Shown: one piece after another, positions 1-8,300 of the stretch | How the letters are laid out: every line of letters starts with the position of its first letter | Numbering within the stretch: the stretch's first letter is position 1 | Source of the DNA: Sphingomonas sp. BGYR3 | GTDB taxonomy: Bacteria; Pseudomonadota; Alphaproteobacteria; Sphingomonadales; Sphingomonadaceae | Direction of reading: 5' to 3' | Assembly: GCF_025153455.1 (NCBI RefSeq) | Contig: NZ_JANZNT010000001.1 | Coordinates: 1,994,001-2,058,000 of the forward strand | DNA: 64,000 nucleotides | Translations under genes and position numbers: made by a program | Notes under the pieces: generated by a model | Seen by the model: the letters and a program-made list of their open reading frames with translations, nothing else | Told to the model about the DNA's origin: nothing | Databases searched by the model: none

Positions 1-2
1 TG

Positions 3-890
3 CTTGGCCCGGCCGAGCTCTTCGGGAGCATCGGTCGGGCTTCTGGATTGCCGGGTGCCGGCGGCGGCATGACCTTGCGGCTAGCGGCGGTGGATGACGC
101 ACTTGGCGCCATGACGTTGTTCGGCGCAGGCACGCCGCCGATCGGCGAGCCGCGCCAGGCGCTTGGGCCGTTTGGTGGCTTTGATGCCTTCGCCCTGGGC
201 AGTGCCCGCATCCTGTTTCTGTTGGGTGTGGTCGGTGCCTTTGCCGCTGTTCGGCTGATCACCGGGCTGGCCCTGGCGATCGCGCCGCTGTTCGCGCTGT
301 TCCTCCTGTTCGAGACGACGCGCGGCCTTTTCGAAGGCTGGGTCCGCGTGCTGCTGGGGGCGGTGTTGGGCACATTCGGAGTGACATTGATGCTCGGGAT
401 TGAACTTGCCCTGCTTGAGCCCTGGCTGACCGATCTGCTGGCGGCGCGTTCCTCGCGGATTGCAGTTCCCGATGCACCCGCCGAGCTCTTCGCGATCACG
501 TTCATTTTCTGCCTTTCGCTGATCGCGGTCATTGGCGCAGCGATCCGCCTAACCAAGGGCTTTCAGCTGCCAAGAGGTTGGCCCTGGTTTGGGTCCCAAA
601 GCCCAATCGCCGCAGTCCAGCCCGCAAGCGAGCGTCCATCCGGCATCGCTGACCGTTCGGATAGCGAGGAGCGATCGCGTGCGCTCATCATTGCCGATGC
701 CATCGCCAGCAGCCAGCGCCGGGAGGGTGCGAGCGCGCCAGTCGTGGCGCTGGTCGGTGGCCGCATGGAGGCGTCACCGCCCGATCGCCAGGTCAGCGAT
801 CCGATGCTGCAACCTCTTGGCCAGTCGTTCCGGCGCCGAACGGTCGGCCGCGTGTCCGCAGGCGCTCTCAAGCGGGAGCAGCGCGGATGA
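3..890 (+). CDS. virB6: T4SS inner-membrane channel protein VirB6 (5' end outside window)
   Basis: Polytopic inner-membrane protein of the VirB/TrbL family, which forms part of the T4SS substrate channel. The frame is open from the first bases of the window, so the true start lies upstream. Visible are three strongly hydrophobic stretches (about nt 213-345, 345-415 and 490-560) followed by a charged, low-hydrophobicity cytoplasmic tail. Its stop overlaps the start of virB8 by 4 bases, and the same coupling continues through virB9, virB10 and virB11, so this is one operon. Assignment rests on the membrane topology and the fixed position directly before virB8; VirB6 proteins are poorly conserved in sequence. 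Confidence 0.8.
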   Translation, partial: LGPAELFGSIGRASGLPGAGGGMTLRLAAVDDALGAMTLFGAGTPPIGEPRQALGPFGGFDAFALGSARILFLLGVVGAFAAVRLITGLALAIAPLFALFLLFETTRGLFEGWVRVLLGAVLGTFGVTLMLGIELALLEPWLTDLLAARSSRIAVPDAPAELFAITFIFCLSLIAVIGAAIRLTKGFQLPRGWPWFGSQSPIAAVQPASERPSGIADRSDSEERSRALIIADAIASSQRREGASAPVVALVGGRMEASPPDRQVSDPMLQPLGQSFRRRTVGRVSAGALKREQRG

Positions 891-1651
891 GCGAGCCCGC
901 CACCGATCGCACCGCCTACTACCGCGAAGCCGCTACCTGGTCGCAGGATCGGCAGGCGGCGCTTCGCCGCTCGCGACGGATCGCCTGGATCGTTGCTGCC
1001 ACCCTTGCCGTGATCGCCCTGTTCGAAGCGCTGGCGATCATGCTGATGATGCCGCTGAAGACGGTCGAGCCCTATACCTTGCTGGTCGATCGCCAGACCG
1101 GTTTTGTCCAGGCGGTGAAGCCGCTTGAGCCGGCGCGGATCGACGGCGACACCGCGCTCACCCAGTCGTTCCTGGTGCAATATGTCGTCGCCCGCGAAAG
1201 CTTCGACATCAACGCGCTGCAGCCGACCTTCCGGAAAGTAGCCTTATGGTCAGCTGATAGCGCGCGTTCGCGCTACATTGCCGGTATGCAGGCGTCCAAT
1301 CCAGACAGTCCGCTTCAGCTTTTTCCAAGGTCAACGATCGTTGAGACCATCGTCAAAAGCGTGACGCCAATGGGTCCCGAAACAGCAATGGTCCGCTTTG
1401 ATCGGCGCAGGATCGATGTCGGCGGCGCAGCAATGCCGCTCGGGAGCTTTGTCGCGGTGATGCGCTTCCGGTTTTCGGGCGAGCCCATGCGTGCCGAGGA
1501 CCGCTTTCTCAATCCGCTCGGCTTCCAGGTTACTCAATATCAGCGCAGTCCAGAGGTCCTCCCTCCGCCACCAGGGCCCGCGGAACGCAGCAGCCCGGCA
1601 ACGCAAGCGCAACCAGTCCCCGTTAATCCCGGCCAGGCAATGACGCAGTGA
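887..1651 (+). CDS. virB8: T4SS assembly protein VirB8
   Basis: 254-residue bitopic inner-membrane protein. A short N-terminal cytoplasmic segment precedes one membrane helix (about residues 29-52, IVAATLAVIALFEALAIML), then a periplasmic NTF2-like domain with family features such as LVDRQTG, a FLVQYVVARE segment and the C-terminal NPLGFQVTQY strand. VirB8 nucleates T4SS assembly and contacts VirB9 and VirB10. A Pro/Gln-rich tail follows the fold. The ATG overlaps the virB6 stop (ATGA), and the stop overlaps the next start. Confidence 0.93.
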   Translation: MSEPATDRTAYYREAATWSQDRQAALRRSRRIAWIVAATLAVIALFEALAIMLMMPLKTVEPYTLLVDRQTGFVQAVKPLEPARIDGDTALTQSFLVQYVVARESFDINALQPTFRKVALWSADSARSRYIAGMQASNPDSPLQLFPRSTIVETIVKSVTPMGPETAMVRFDRRRIDVGGAAMPLGSFVAVMRFRFSGEPMRAEDRFLNPLGFQVTQYQRSPEVLPPPPGPAERSSPATQAQPVPVNPGQAMTQ

Positions 1652-2343
1652 AAGGCGCGCTTCTCCATATCCTGGCTGCCAGCTGCCTGCTGGCAAGCGC
1701 GGCAACCGCTCAACAATATGGCGGCAATAGCCGGTTCCAAACCATCGAATACCGGCCGCAACAGGTCGTGCAGCTGGACGCTGCGGTCGGCTATCAGCTC
1801 GGCATTGAATTTGCGCCGGATGAGAAAATCGAAAGCGTGGCGCTCGGTGACAGTGGTGCCTGGCAGGTGGTGACCAGCCAGCGCGGCAATCACCTGTTCC
1901 TGAAGCCCAGCCAGTCTGGCGTGGTCACCAACATGACGGTGATCACCGATACGCGTAGCTATTACTTCGACCTGGTGTCTTATCCAGGGCTGCTGCCGAC
2001 CACCGCCTATACTGTGCAGTTTACCTATCCAAAGCCGGTAACCGGCCCCGGCATGATGGATGCTGCCTCGACCGGCAAGGCCGAGCATCGCTACCGCCTG
2101 CGTGGAGACAAGTCGCTTTGGCCCCAGGGGATCAGCGACGATGGCGCCAAGACCTATATCGAATGGCCTGCCGCTGCAGCGCTGCCTGCGGTCTATGCGG
2201 TCGAGGGCAAGCGCGAGCTGTTGGTCAACGGCATGATGCGCGATGGCGTGTTCGTGATCGATGCGGTTGCTTCAAGGCTCGTGTTCAGGATCGATCGTCG
2301 CATGGCGCGTGCTGACCGGCTTCGCGACGGGAAAAAGCGGTGA
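1648..2343 (+). CDS. virB9: T4SS outer-membrane complex protein VirB9/TrbG
   Basis: 231 residues with an N-terminal signal peptide (hydrophobic LHILAASCLLASAATA followed by QQ). The body shows the VirB9/CagX pattern: an N-terminal beta region with PQQVVQLDA and HLFLKPSQSGVVTNMTVITD, then a C-terminal region starting near YRLRGDKSLWPQGISDDGAKTYIEW, the family's outer-membrane-complex part (written here only as a short landmark, LWPQGISDDG). The protein forms the periplasmic/outer-membrane core with VirB7 and VirB10. No virB7 lipoprotein gene is visible nearby. Overlaps both neighbours by 4 bases. Confidence 0.92.
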   Translation: MKGALLHILAASCLLASAATAQQYGGNSRFQTIEYRPQQVVQLDAAVGYQLGIEFAPDEKIESVALGDSGAWQVVTSQRGNHLFLKPSQSGVVTNMTVITDTRSYYFDLVSYPGLLPTTAYTVQFTYPKPVTGPGMMDAASTGKAEHRYRLRGDKSLWPQGISDDGAKTYIEWPAAAALPAVYAVEGKRELLVNGMMRDGVFVIDAVASRLVFRIDRRMARADRLRDGKKR

Positions 2344-3437
2344 GCGATGAACAGCCCTCGGAGCTGCGCGATGTCCGGCCCAGCATTGGCCGCGATCGCC
2401 AGCCGGTCCCACTATGGATTGGTCTTGCGGGGATCAGCCTTGGCGGTCTGGCGCTGTTCGCTGTGCTTGAAAGCCAGCGCCGCGCACCTGCCGCGCCTGC
2501 GGTCCGGGCGGCATCAGCGGCAGCGTTCGAGCCTCCGCCTAGCCTGTATGTGCCGCCCGCGCCGGTCATCGAGCTTCGAGGGCCCGAGGCGATTCCCGTC
2601 CGGCCGCCCATGCCGACACCTTCGCCATCGCCCGCTCAGCCCTCGCCAGTCATTCAGCCGGCGCAGCCCTATCAGCCATATCCCCAGCCAGCACTGCCCG
2701 ATCCGATCGCAGCGCCGCCCCAGCCTCAGCGCAATCCAGCCTCGCCCATATTGGTGATTGACCAGAGCGGCGGTCGTGTGAGCGAACCGCCTGTATCTAA
2801 AGGCGGAGAGGCCCAGGGAGGCGCTGCTGGTCCATCGCCACCCTCGCAGCGTCTGGATACAAGCCGGGCACGGGCCGGCGCATTTGCCAATCGCGCGACA
2901 ACGATCGTGCAGGGCAGCCTTATTCCGGCGGTGCTTGAATCAGCGCTTGATTCAACGCGGCCCGGGTTTGCGCGCGCAATTGTCTCGCGCGATGTCTACA
3001 GCTTTGACGGGTCCCGCGTGCTGGTGCCCAAGGGCAGTCGGCTGATCGGCGAATATGAATCGACCGCTGTGCCGGGCCAGAACCGGGCATTGGTGATCTG
3101 GTCCCGGCTGATCCGTCCCGACGGGGCCACTATTGCGATTGGTTCCCCTGTTGCGGACACGCTCGGGCGAACCGGCGTGCGTGCGCGCGTCGACACCCAT
3201 TTCTTCGAGCGGTTCGGCGGCGCGATCCTGCAGTCGATGCTGAATATCGGATCTAACCTCGCGGCACGCGCTGTGGATTCGCCCACCGTGATCGCATTGC
3301 CAGGCTCATTCAGCGGCGCGGTTCAGACCGTACAGCCCTCGCAGGTAACGCCAACCCTGACCGTAAGGCCGGGCACCAGCATCAGCGTGTTCGTCGCCCG
3401 GGATCTTGATTTTACTGGCGTGGAGCAGGACCGGTGA
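2340..3437 (+). CDS. virB10: T4SS core scaffold VirB10/TrbI
   Basis: 365 residues. A cytoplasmic N-terminus is followed by one membrane helix (about residues 24-44, VPLWIGLAGISLGGLALFAV), a long Pro/Ala/Gln-rich periplasmic linker, and the conserved C-terminal TrbI/VirB10 beta-barrel domain from about residue 180 (IVQGSLIPAVLESALDS, then YSFDGSRVLVPKGSRLIGEY). VirB10 spans both membranes and senses ATP use by VirB11/VirD4. Length and domain order are normal for the family. Translationally coupled to virB9 and virB11. Confidence 0.95.
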   Translation: MSDEQPSELRDVRPSIGRDRQPVPLWIGLAGISLGGLALFAVLESQRRAPAAPAVRAASAAAFEPPPSLYVPPAPVIELRGPEAIPVRPPMPTPSPSPAQPSPVIQPAQPYQPYPQPALPDPIAAPPQPQRNPASPILVIDQSGGRVSEPPVSKGGEAQGGAAGPSPPSQRLDTSRARAGAFANRATTIVQGSLIPAVLESALDSTRPGFARAIVSRDVYSFDGSRVLVPKGSRLIGEYESTAVPGQNRALVIWSRLIRPDGATIAIGSPVADTLGRTGVRARVDTHFFERFGGAILQSMLNIGSNLAARAVDSPTVIALPGSFSGAVQTVQPSQVTPTLTVRPGTSISVFVARDLDFTGVEQDR

Positions 3438-4417
3438 GTGCAGTCCAGGCGCTCGATCCGGTTTATCTCAACGCCAGCCTGGCGCCGCTGCTCCCGATCC
3501 TCGCCCGGGACGATGTCACCGACATCTATATCAATCGCCCGGGCGAGCTTTGGGCCGAAAGCCTGGGCGGCTCGATCGAGCATCACAAAACGCCTGGCCT
3601 CACCTCGACGGTGCTGCTGCGACTGGCCAGGCAGGTGGCCGCGCTGTCGCATCAGGGGATTAGCCGCGAACATCCGCTCCTGTCGGCGATCCTGCCAGGC
3701 GGGGAGCGCGTGCAGATTGTGGTGCCCCCCGCAACCCGCGGCGACATCGCCATCGCCATTCGCAAGCATGTGGTGCAAGAGCTGTCGCTTGACGACTATA
3801 CCGCTAGCGGCGCCTTTGCGGGCCTTATCGGTGGAGCGAGGCCGGATGCAGCCAACGCCAAGCTCCATGAACTGCTCGGCAAGGGTGACATTGGAGGCTT
3901 GTTGAAGGCTTCGGTGCTGGGACGCCGGAACATCCTCATCTCAGGGGGCACCTCCACAGGCAAGACTACTTTCCTGAACGCACTGCTCCGCGAGGTGCCG
4001 CGGCACGAGCGGCTATTGTTCATCGAGGACACACCCGAGCTTCAGATCCGCCATGCCAATGCGGTCGGACTGCTGGCGGCGCGCAGTGAATTGGGTGAGG
4101 CGAAGGTCACTGCCAATGACCTCGTGGCGGCAAGCCTCAGGATGCGTCCCGACCGGATCATTCTGGGCGAGCTGCGTGGCGACGAGGCATTTGCGTTTCT
4201 GCGCGCGGTCAACACCGGTCATCCCGGATCGATGACCACGGTCCATGCTGATAGCACTGAGCGGGCGATCGAACAGATTGCGCTGCTGGTTCTCCAGGCT
4301 GGGACGCGGCTGAACCGTGATGACATTGTCCATTATGTTCGGTCGACCATCGATGTGTTTGTGCAGCTTGGTCGGCACGAGGGCACGAGGCGGGTTGAAG
4401 AAGTACGTCTCAGATGA
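3434..4417 (+). CDS. virB11: T4SS hexameric ATPase VirB11
   Basis: 327 residues. Secretion ATPase of the VirB11/PulE superfamily that powers pilus assembly and substrate transfer on the cytoplasmic face. An N-terminal domain (DDVTDIYINRPGELW) precedes the RecA-like domain with Walker A GGTSTGKTT (about residues 170-178), an Asp box (LLFIEDTPEL), Walker B (RPDRIILGELRGDEA) and a His box (NTGHPGSMTTVHAD). All catalytic motifs are intact. Start ATGAGTGCAG-type overlap is with virB10: GTG at 3434 overlaps its TGA. Confidence 0.96.
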   Translation: MSAVQALDPVYLNASLAPLLPILARDDVTDIYINRPGELWAESLGGSIEHHKTPGLTSTVLLRLARQVAALSHQGISREHPLLSAILPGGERVQIVVPPATRGDIAIAIRKHVVQELSLDDYTASGAFAGLIGGARPDAANAKLHELLGKGDIGGLLKASVLGRRNILISGGTSTGKTTFLNALLREVPRHERLLFIEDTPELQIRHANAVGLLAARSELGEAKVTANDLVAASLRMRPDRIILGELRGDEAFAFLRAVNTGHPGSMTTVHADSTERAIEQIALLVLQAGTRLNRDDIVHYVRSTIDVFVQLGRHEGTRRVEEVRLR

Positions 4418-4447
4418 TGCCCAGGCTTTTCTTACAACGCGAGCTGC

Positions 4448-4828
4448 ATGGCGGGTTTTGCAATGACCAGAGATGACCCGCTGACACCCATGGTTGGGCG
4501 CTCGGTCCTTCCGGCCGGTGCACAGTGGATCGAGGCAACCATGCTCGGAACTGTCGCAACGGTCATCGCGATCATTGCGATTGCCTCTCTCGGGTTGGCG
4601 ATGCTCAGCGGGCGGATCGATTTGCGCCGCGCAGGGTGGACACTGCTGGGATGCTTTATCGTTTTCGGTGCTTCCGCGATCTCTTTTGGTGTGCTTAGCA
4701 CTTCGAATCGCTTGTTTCTGCTCAAGACACCGGCCAAGCGCGAGACCTCTCACTCCATTTCGACAGTTCCTGGTAAGAGGTCGAACAATGATCCCTATGC
4801 AGGCGCTTCGATGCCTCTACAGAACTAG
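4448..4828 (+). CDS. virB2: VirB2/TrbC-like pilin subunit
   Basis: 126-residue protein with two hydrophobic segments (ATMLGTVATVIAIIAIASLGLAM and GWTLLGCFIVFGASAISFGV, each given only as a landmark) separated by a short basic loop (SGRIDLRRA). This is the hairpin topology of TrbC/VirB2 pilins, which build the conjugative pilus. The N-terminal region before the first helix would be the signal/leader part. ATG 4448 or ATG 4463 could start it. It lies 30 bases after virB11, an unusual position because virB2 normally precedes virB3/virB4, neither of which is in the window. The hydrophilic tail after the second helix is longer than usual. Called on topology and context. Confidence 0.7.
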   Translation: MAGFAMTRDDPLTPMVGRSVLPAGAQWIEATMLGTVATVIAIIAIASLGLAMLSGRIDLRRAGWTLLGCFIVFGASAISFGVLSTSNRLFLLKTPAKRETSHSISTVPGKRSNNDPYAGASMPLQN

Positions 4829-4935
4829 TAAAAAATCATCTCGAGCGCCTCTAACCGATTAAAACTTTACACCGAAAGTCTGAAGGCATTCGGAAATGAG
4901 ATAATCACCATATTTTCACCCTATTTATGAGATCA

Positions 4936-5382
4936 CTAGCATGTTAACTTATCTGTTATTCCAATACTATTAAGTTTCCTCATATCAAGATCCCAAACGG
5001 ACCAGTGTTCTTGAGGGTTTTTCAGCACTTGAGCAAGGTCATTATTTTTTTCTTCTATACTGAATCCAGAAACAGCAAATTTACTGCGTTTTGAAATCAC
5101 ATTCAAAAACTTTACGATTTGAATATCGTAAATCGCATACCAAATATTTATATCATTCGTACCTAAAGAGCAGCAGAACGGTGTATCAATCTTTTTTTCA
5201 ATCAGGCTAATTAAACTTTTTTCCCAACTTTTATTATAGTCTGAAGGAGACCAGATACTGGTATCGATAATTATTGTTTCACTGTATTGTCCAATAAATA
5301 TAGTTCCTAAGATACTGTTTTTTGACAATGTACAGTCATCACTCAGTTTTCCTCCAGAAGATATTCCAAATCGATAATTCAT
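4936..5382 (-). CDS. Probable immunity protein for the RHS toxin tip
   Basis: 148 residues, no family recognised. It is AT-rich, unlike the conjugation genes to its left. Its ATG overlaps the RHS stop (ATGA), so it is translated together with the toxin. A small gene directly downstream of a polymorphic-toxin C-terminus is, in this class of loci, almost always the cognate immunity gene; that role is inferred from position only. No signal peptide is visible, consistent with a cytoplasmic protein. The sequence has many Ile/Lys/Ser and Trp/Asp residues (WSPSDYNKSWEK). Confidence 0.7.
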   Translation of the reverse strand: MNYRFGISSGGKLSDDCTLSKNSILGTIFIGQYSETIIIDTSIWSPSDYNKSWEKSLISLIEKKIDTPFCCSLGTNDINIWYAIYDIQIVKFLNVISKRSKFAVSGFSIEEKNNDLAQVLKNPQEHWSVWDLDMRKLNSIGITDKLTC

Positions 5383-8300
5383 TTATCAATCCTTACCGTA
5401 AGATCACTATTCCAAGTGCCCGTTCTTACAAGATTACCACCGCGCATTTCGAACATTTTCCAAGCTCCACCTTTATGTTCAGTGACATCTCTTGAAATAT
5501 AACTACGCCCTTTTTTAAAAACATCCTGCCCCATCTGTCTCGGAACGCTCTTGTCTAAGGTGTAACCTAGAGCCCCAGCAGCTTTGATTAGTTTCTTGCA
5601 CGCATTATGCACCCATACTTTGTCGTTTCCGACAAAAAAAGTGTGCCAGTCTGCAACTTCCAATGTGTACGTCTGTTCAACCTTACCCGTATCGATAACT
5701 TCCGCGAGCACCATATCGTCTCCGTCAGCTGTATCGATACGATCACCTGGGCGAAGGTCCTTCGTCTCGACCCAACCTTTTCCTTCCACCTTCCACGGAT
5801 GATCATCGGTAGCATGGAACAATTCGCGCTCGCCATTTGGGTCATCCAGCATAACCGCGAACACCGGCTTTGGATCTGGTCGGATAAGTCCCGTGATGGG
5901 CTTGGCGCCCAATTCGTTAGTCGCTTCATTCTTCGAAAGGACTAGGTCTCCCTCCTTGAGCGTTTCGATCGCTGCGAACCCGTCCGGCGTAGCCACCATT
6001 GTGCCAGCCACGAAGCATCCACAACCGAACCGTTTCAGCAATCGTGCTACATCGATGGCGGTGTTAACGCCCTTCCCGACCGGAGTTATGTCAGCAACGG
6101 CCAGCGCCCATCCGGCCGCCGAGCAACCAGAATTGATGCAATTGTAAAGGTCATAACCTGGGATAAAAGTCTTACCGATGTCCCAGACCCCTCGGACATA
6201 GTTGTCGTAGAAAGCCCCGCGCCAGCGTGCGGCGTCCTCGTCTGACATTCGACGACGTCCCCAAACGACAATATCATCAGGACAAGGCCCGCCCGGTGTT
6301 GGAGCCAACTTTCCATTGGCGTCCCGCTTTTCTTGATTTTGGCTACACAACCCGCTGGGATCGACCATATTCATTGGGTCATTGCCGACATAGGCATAAG
6401 CGTTCAGCCCGTCTCCATAGCCGATCGGATCTGTCTGCATGAACCGGCCCAGCATGGGCGAATACATTCGCGCCTTGTAATAATAAAGGCCAGCTTCGGG
6501 CAGCCACACCTGACCTGTGTAGCGAAAGCGTCCGCCTGCATCCGAGCCGGGGGTGCCATATTCATCGTAAGTATTTGTGAGGATGCGGTTGCCGTCCGCA
6601 TCGGTCACGGCGACGATCGAGCCCCTTTCGTCTGCGGCATATGCACGGGAAGCAGACGGCCAGGGCGCGCCGATCGAATACCACGCGACAGGCTCATCAA
6701 CAGCAACACCATGGATGTAGCGAGCCAAGTGGGACCCGCCGGTGTCATATTCACCGATCAGATCGCCCCCATCATAAAGAAAACGTGTTGTTCCGCTGTT
6801 TGCAGCCACTTCATAGAGGCGGCCCAGCACGTCGTATCGGAGGGTGGTGTTGCGACCGCCGCCAGTGACGCTGATCAGTCGGTTCTCGACGTCATAGCCG
6901 TACGTGGTCACGCCGTCCGAGCTTAGGTTGCCGTTCGAGTCATGACTGTAGGGATTACCATTGACGGTCGTATATTGGTTCAAGCCATTGCGCACATAGT
7001 TGAGCGTCCCGCTCGTTGGCACCCAGGCGTAGCTTGCATTGTCCCGCGACCGAGTGACGATCTCCCCGGCCGCATTATAGCCAAGGCTCGCAGTCAAATC
7101 TCCGACAGTGCCCGCCATATCGTGGTTCAAGGACTGCATTCGACCGAATGAATCATAGCTTGCGGTCGTGGCGATTGCGCCTCCACGGGATATTTCGCCG
7201 GACCAACGGCCTGCGGCATTATAACTATACGACTTCAGCAGTGGACCGCCATTTTCCCGGATCAATGCAATCCTGCCGACCCCGTCATACTCATAGGTGA
7301 AGTATGAGCCATCCGGATAATTGATGCGCGTGCGATTGCCGGCCAAGTCATAATAATAACCGAGATTGCGGGTGACGCCGTCCATCACCTGTGACTCTGA
7401 GATCAGGCGGCCTAGTGCATCATAGCCATTGATTATGCCTTCACCATAGTGCGAGTCGAAACGGGCATGGGTCTGGCGATTGAGAAGATCATATCCGAAG
7501 AACTTGTCACGCGTAGCCGTTGGCGCAAGTCCTGACCCATCGGGTATTGTCAACTGCACAAGGCGTCCAAGGTCGTCATATGTGTAGCCCAGGCTACGCC
7601 CGTCGCGCTTGCGGAAGCTCGTAAGATCGCCGTTCGCCAGATAGACATTCTCTTCATAGTCGGTCGTGGAGCTTGCGTTTGCACCCAGCGTAGCCACCGG
7701 GTAGTAGGTGCGCTTTAGGCGACCTTGGCCATCATAGGTGTAGCTCGTGCGATTGTTGTTGCCGTCGCGCACATGCTCGATCTCTCCGAATATGGTATAT
7801 GCTGTGTGCTCAGTGATCGACGATGAAGTCCCAAATCCCGATGTCTTCGTCAGCACGGCATCGATCGGGTTGTAGGTCAGCTTGGTGATGCGATCAGGTC
7901 CATTTGAACCTTGGGCGCCTAGGTCACAGGCCGATGCCGGTAACGACGAAAATGCGGCGGGGTTCATTCGAACGGCCATACATTCCGGCTGACCGCTGTT
8001 GGTGTAGCTCAGCTGCATCAACGAACTCGTACCGGCACCAGTTGCCGCGCGCACGCGGGCGGGGCGGCCTTGGGCATCATAGTCGGTATAGCTCTGCTCG
8101 ACTGAAACAAAGCCGTTCATTGCCGCATCGTCCTGAGCCGTCGCGGATCCCGTCTCGTTCGATACCACGCGTCCATCACTGTCATAGGCGATGCGCGTCG
8201 CCTGGCGGGGCAGGGGGCCCGCATCGTCTGGGTCTGGTCCGATTTCACCGATTGGTCGCCGATTGGCATCGTAATAGCGCCGGGTCGTATCGGCCGTGCC

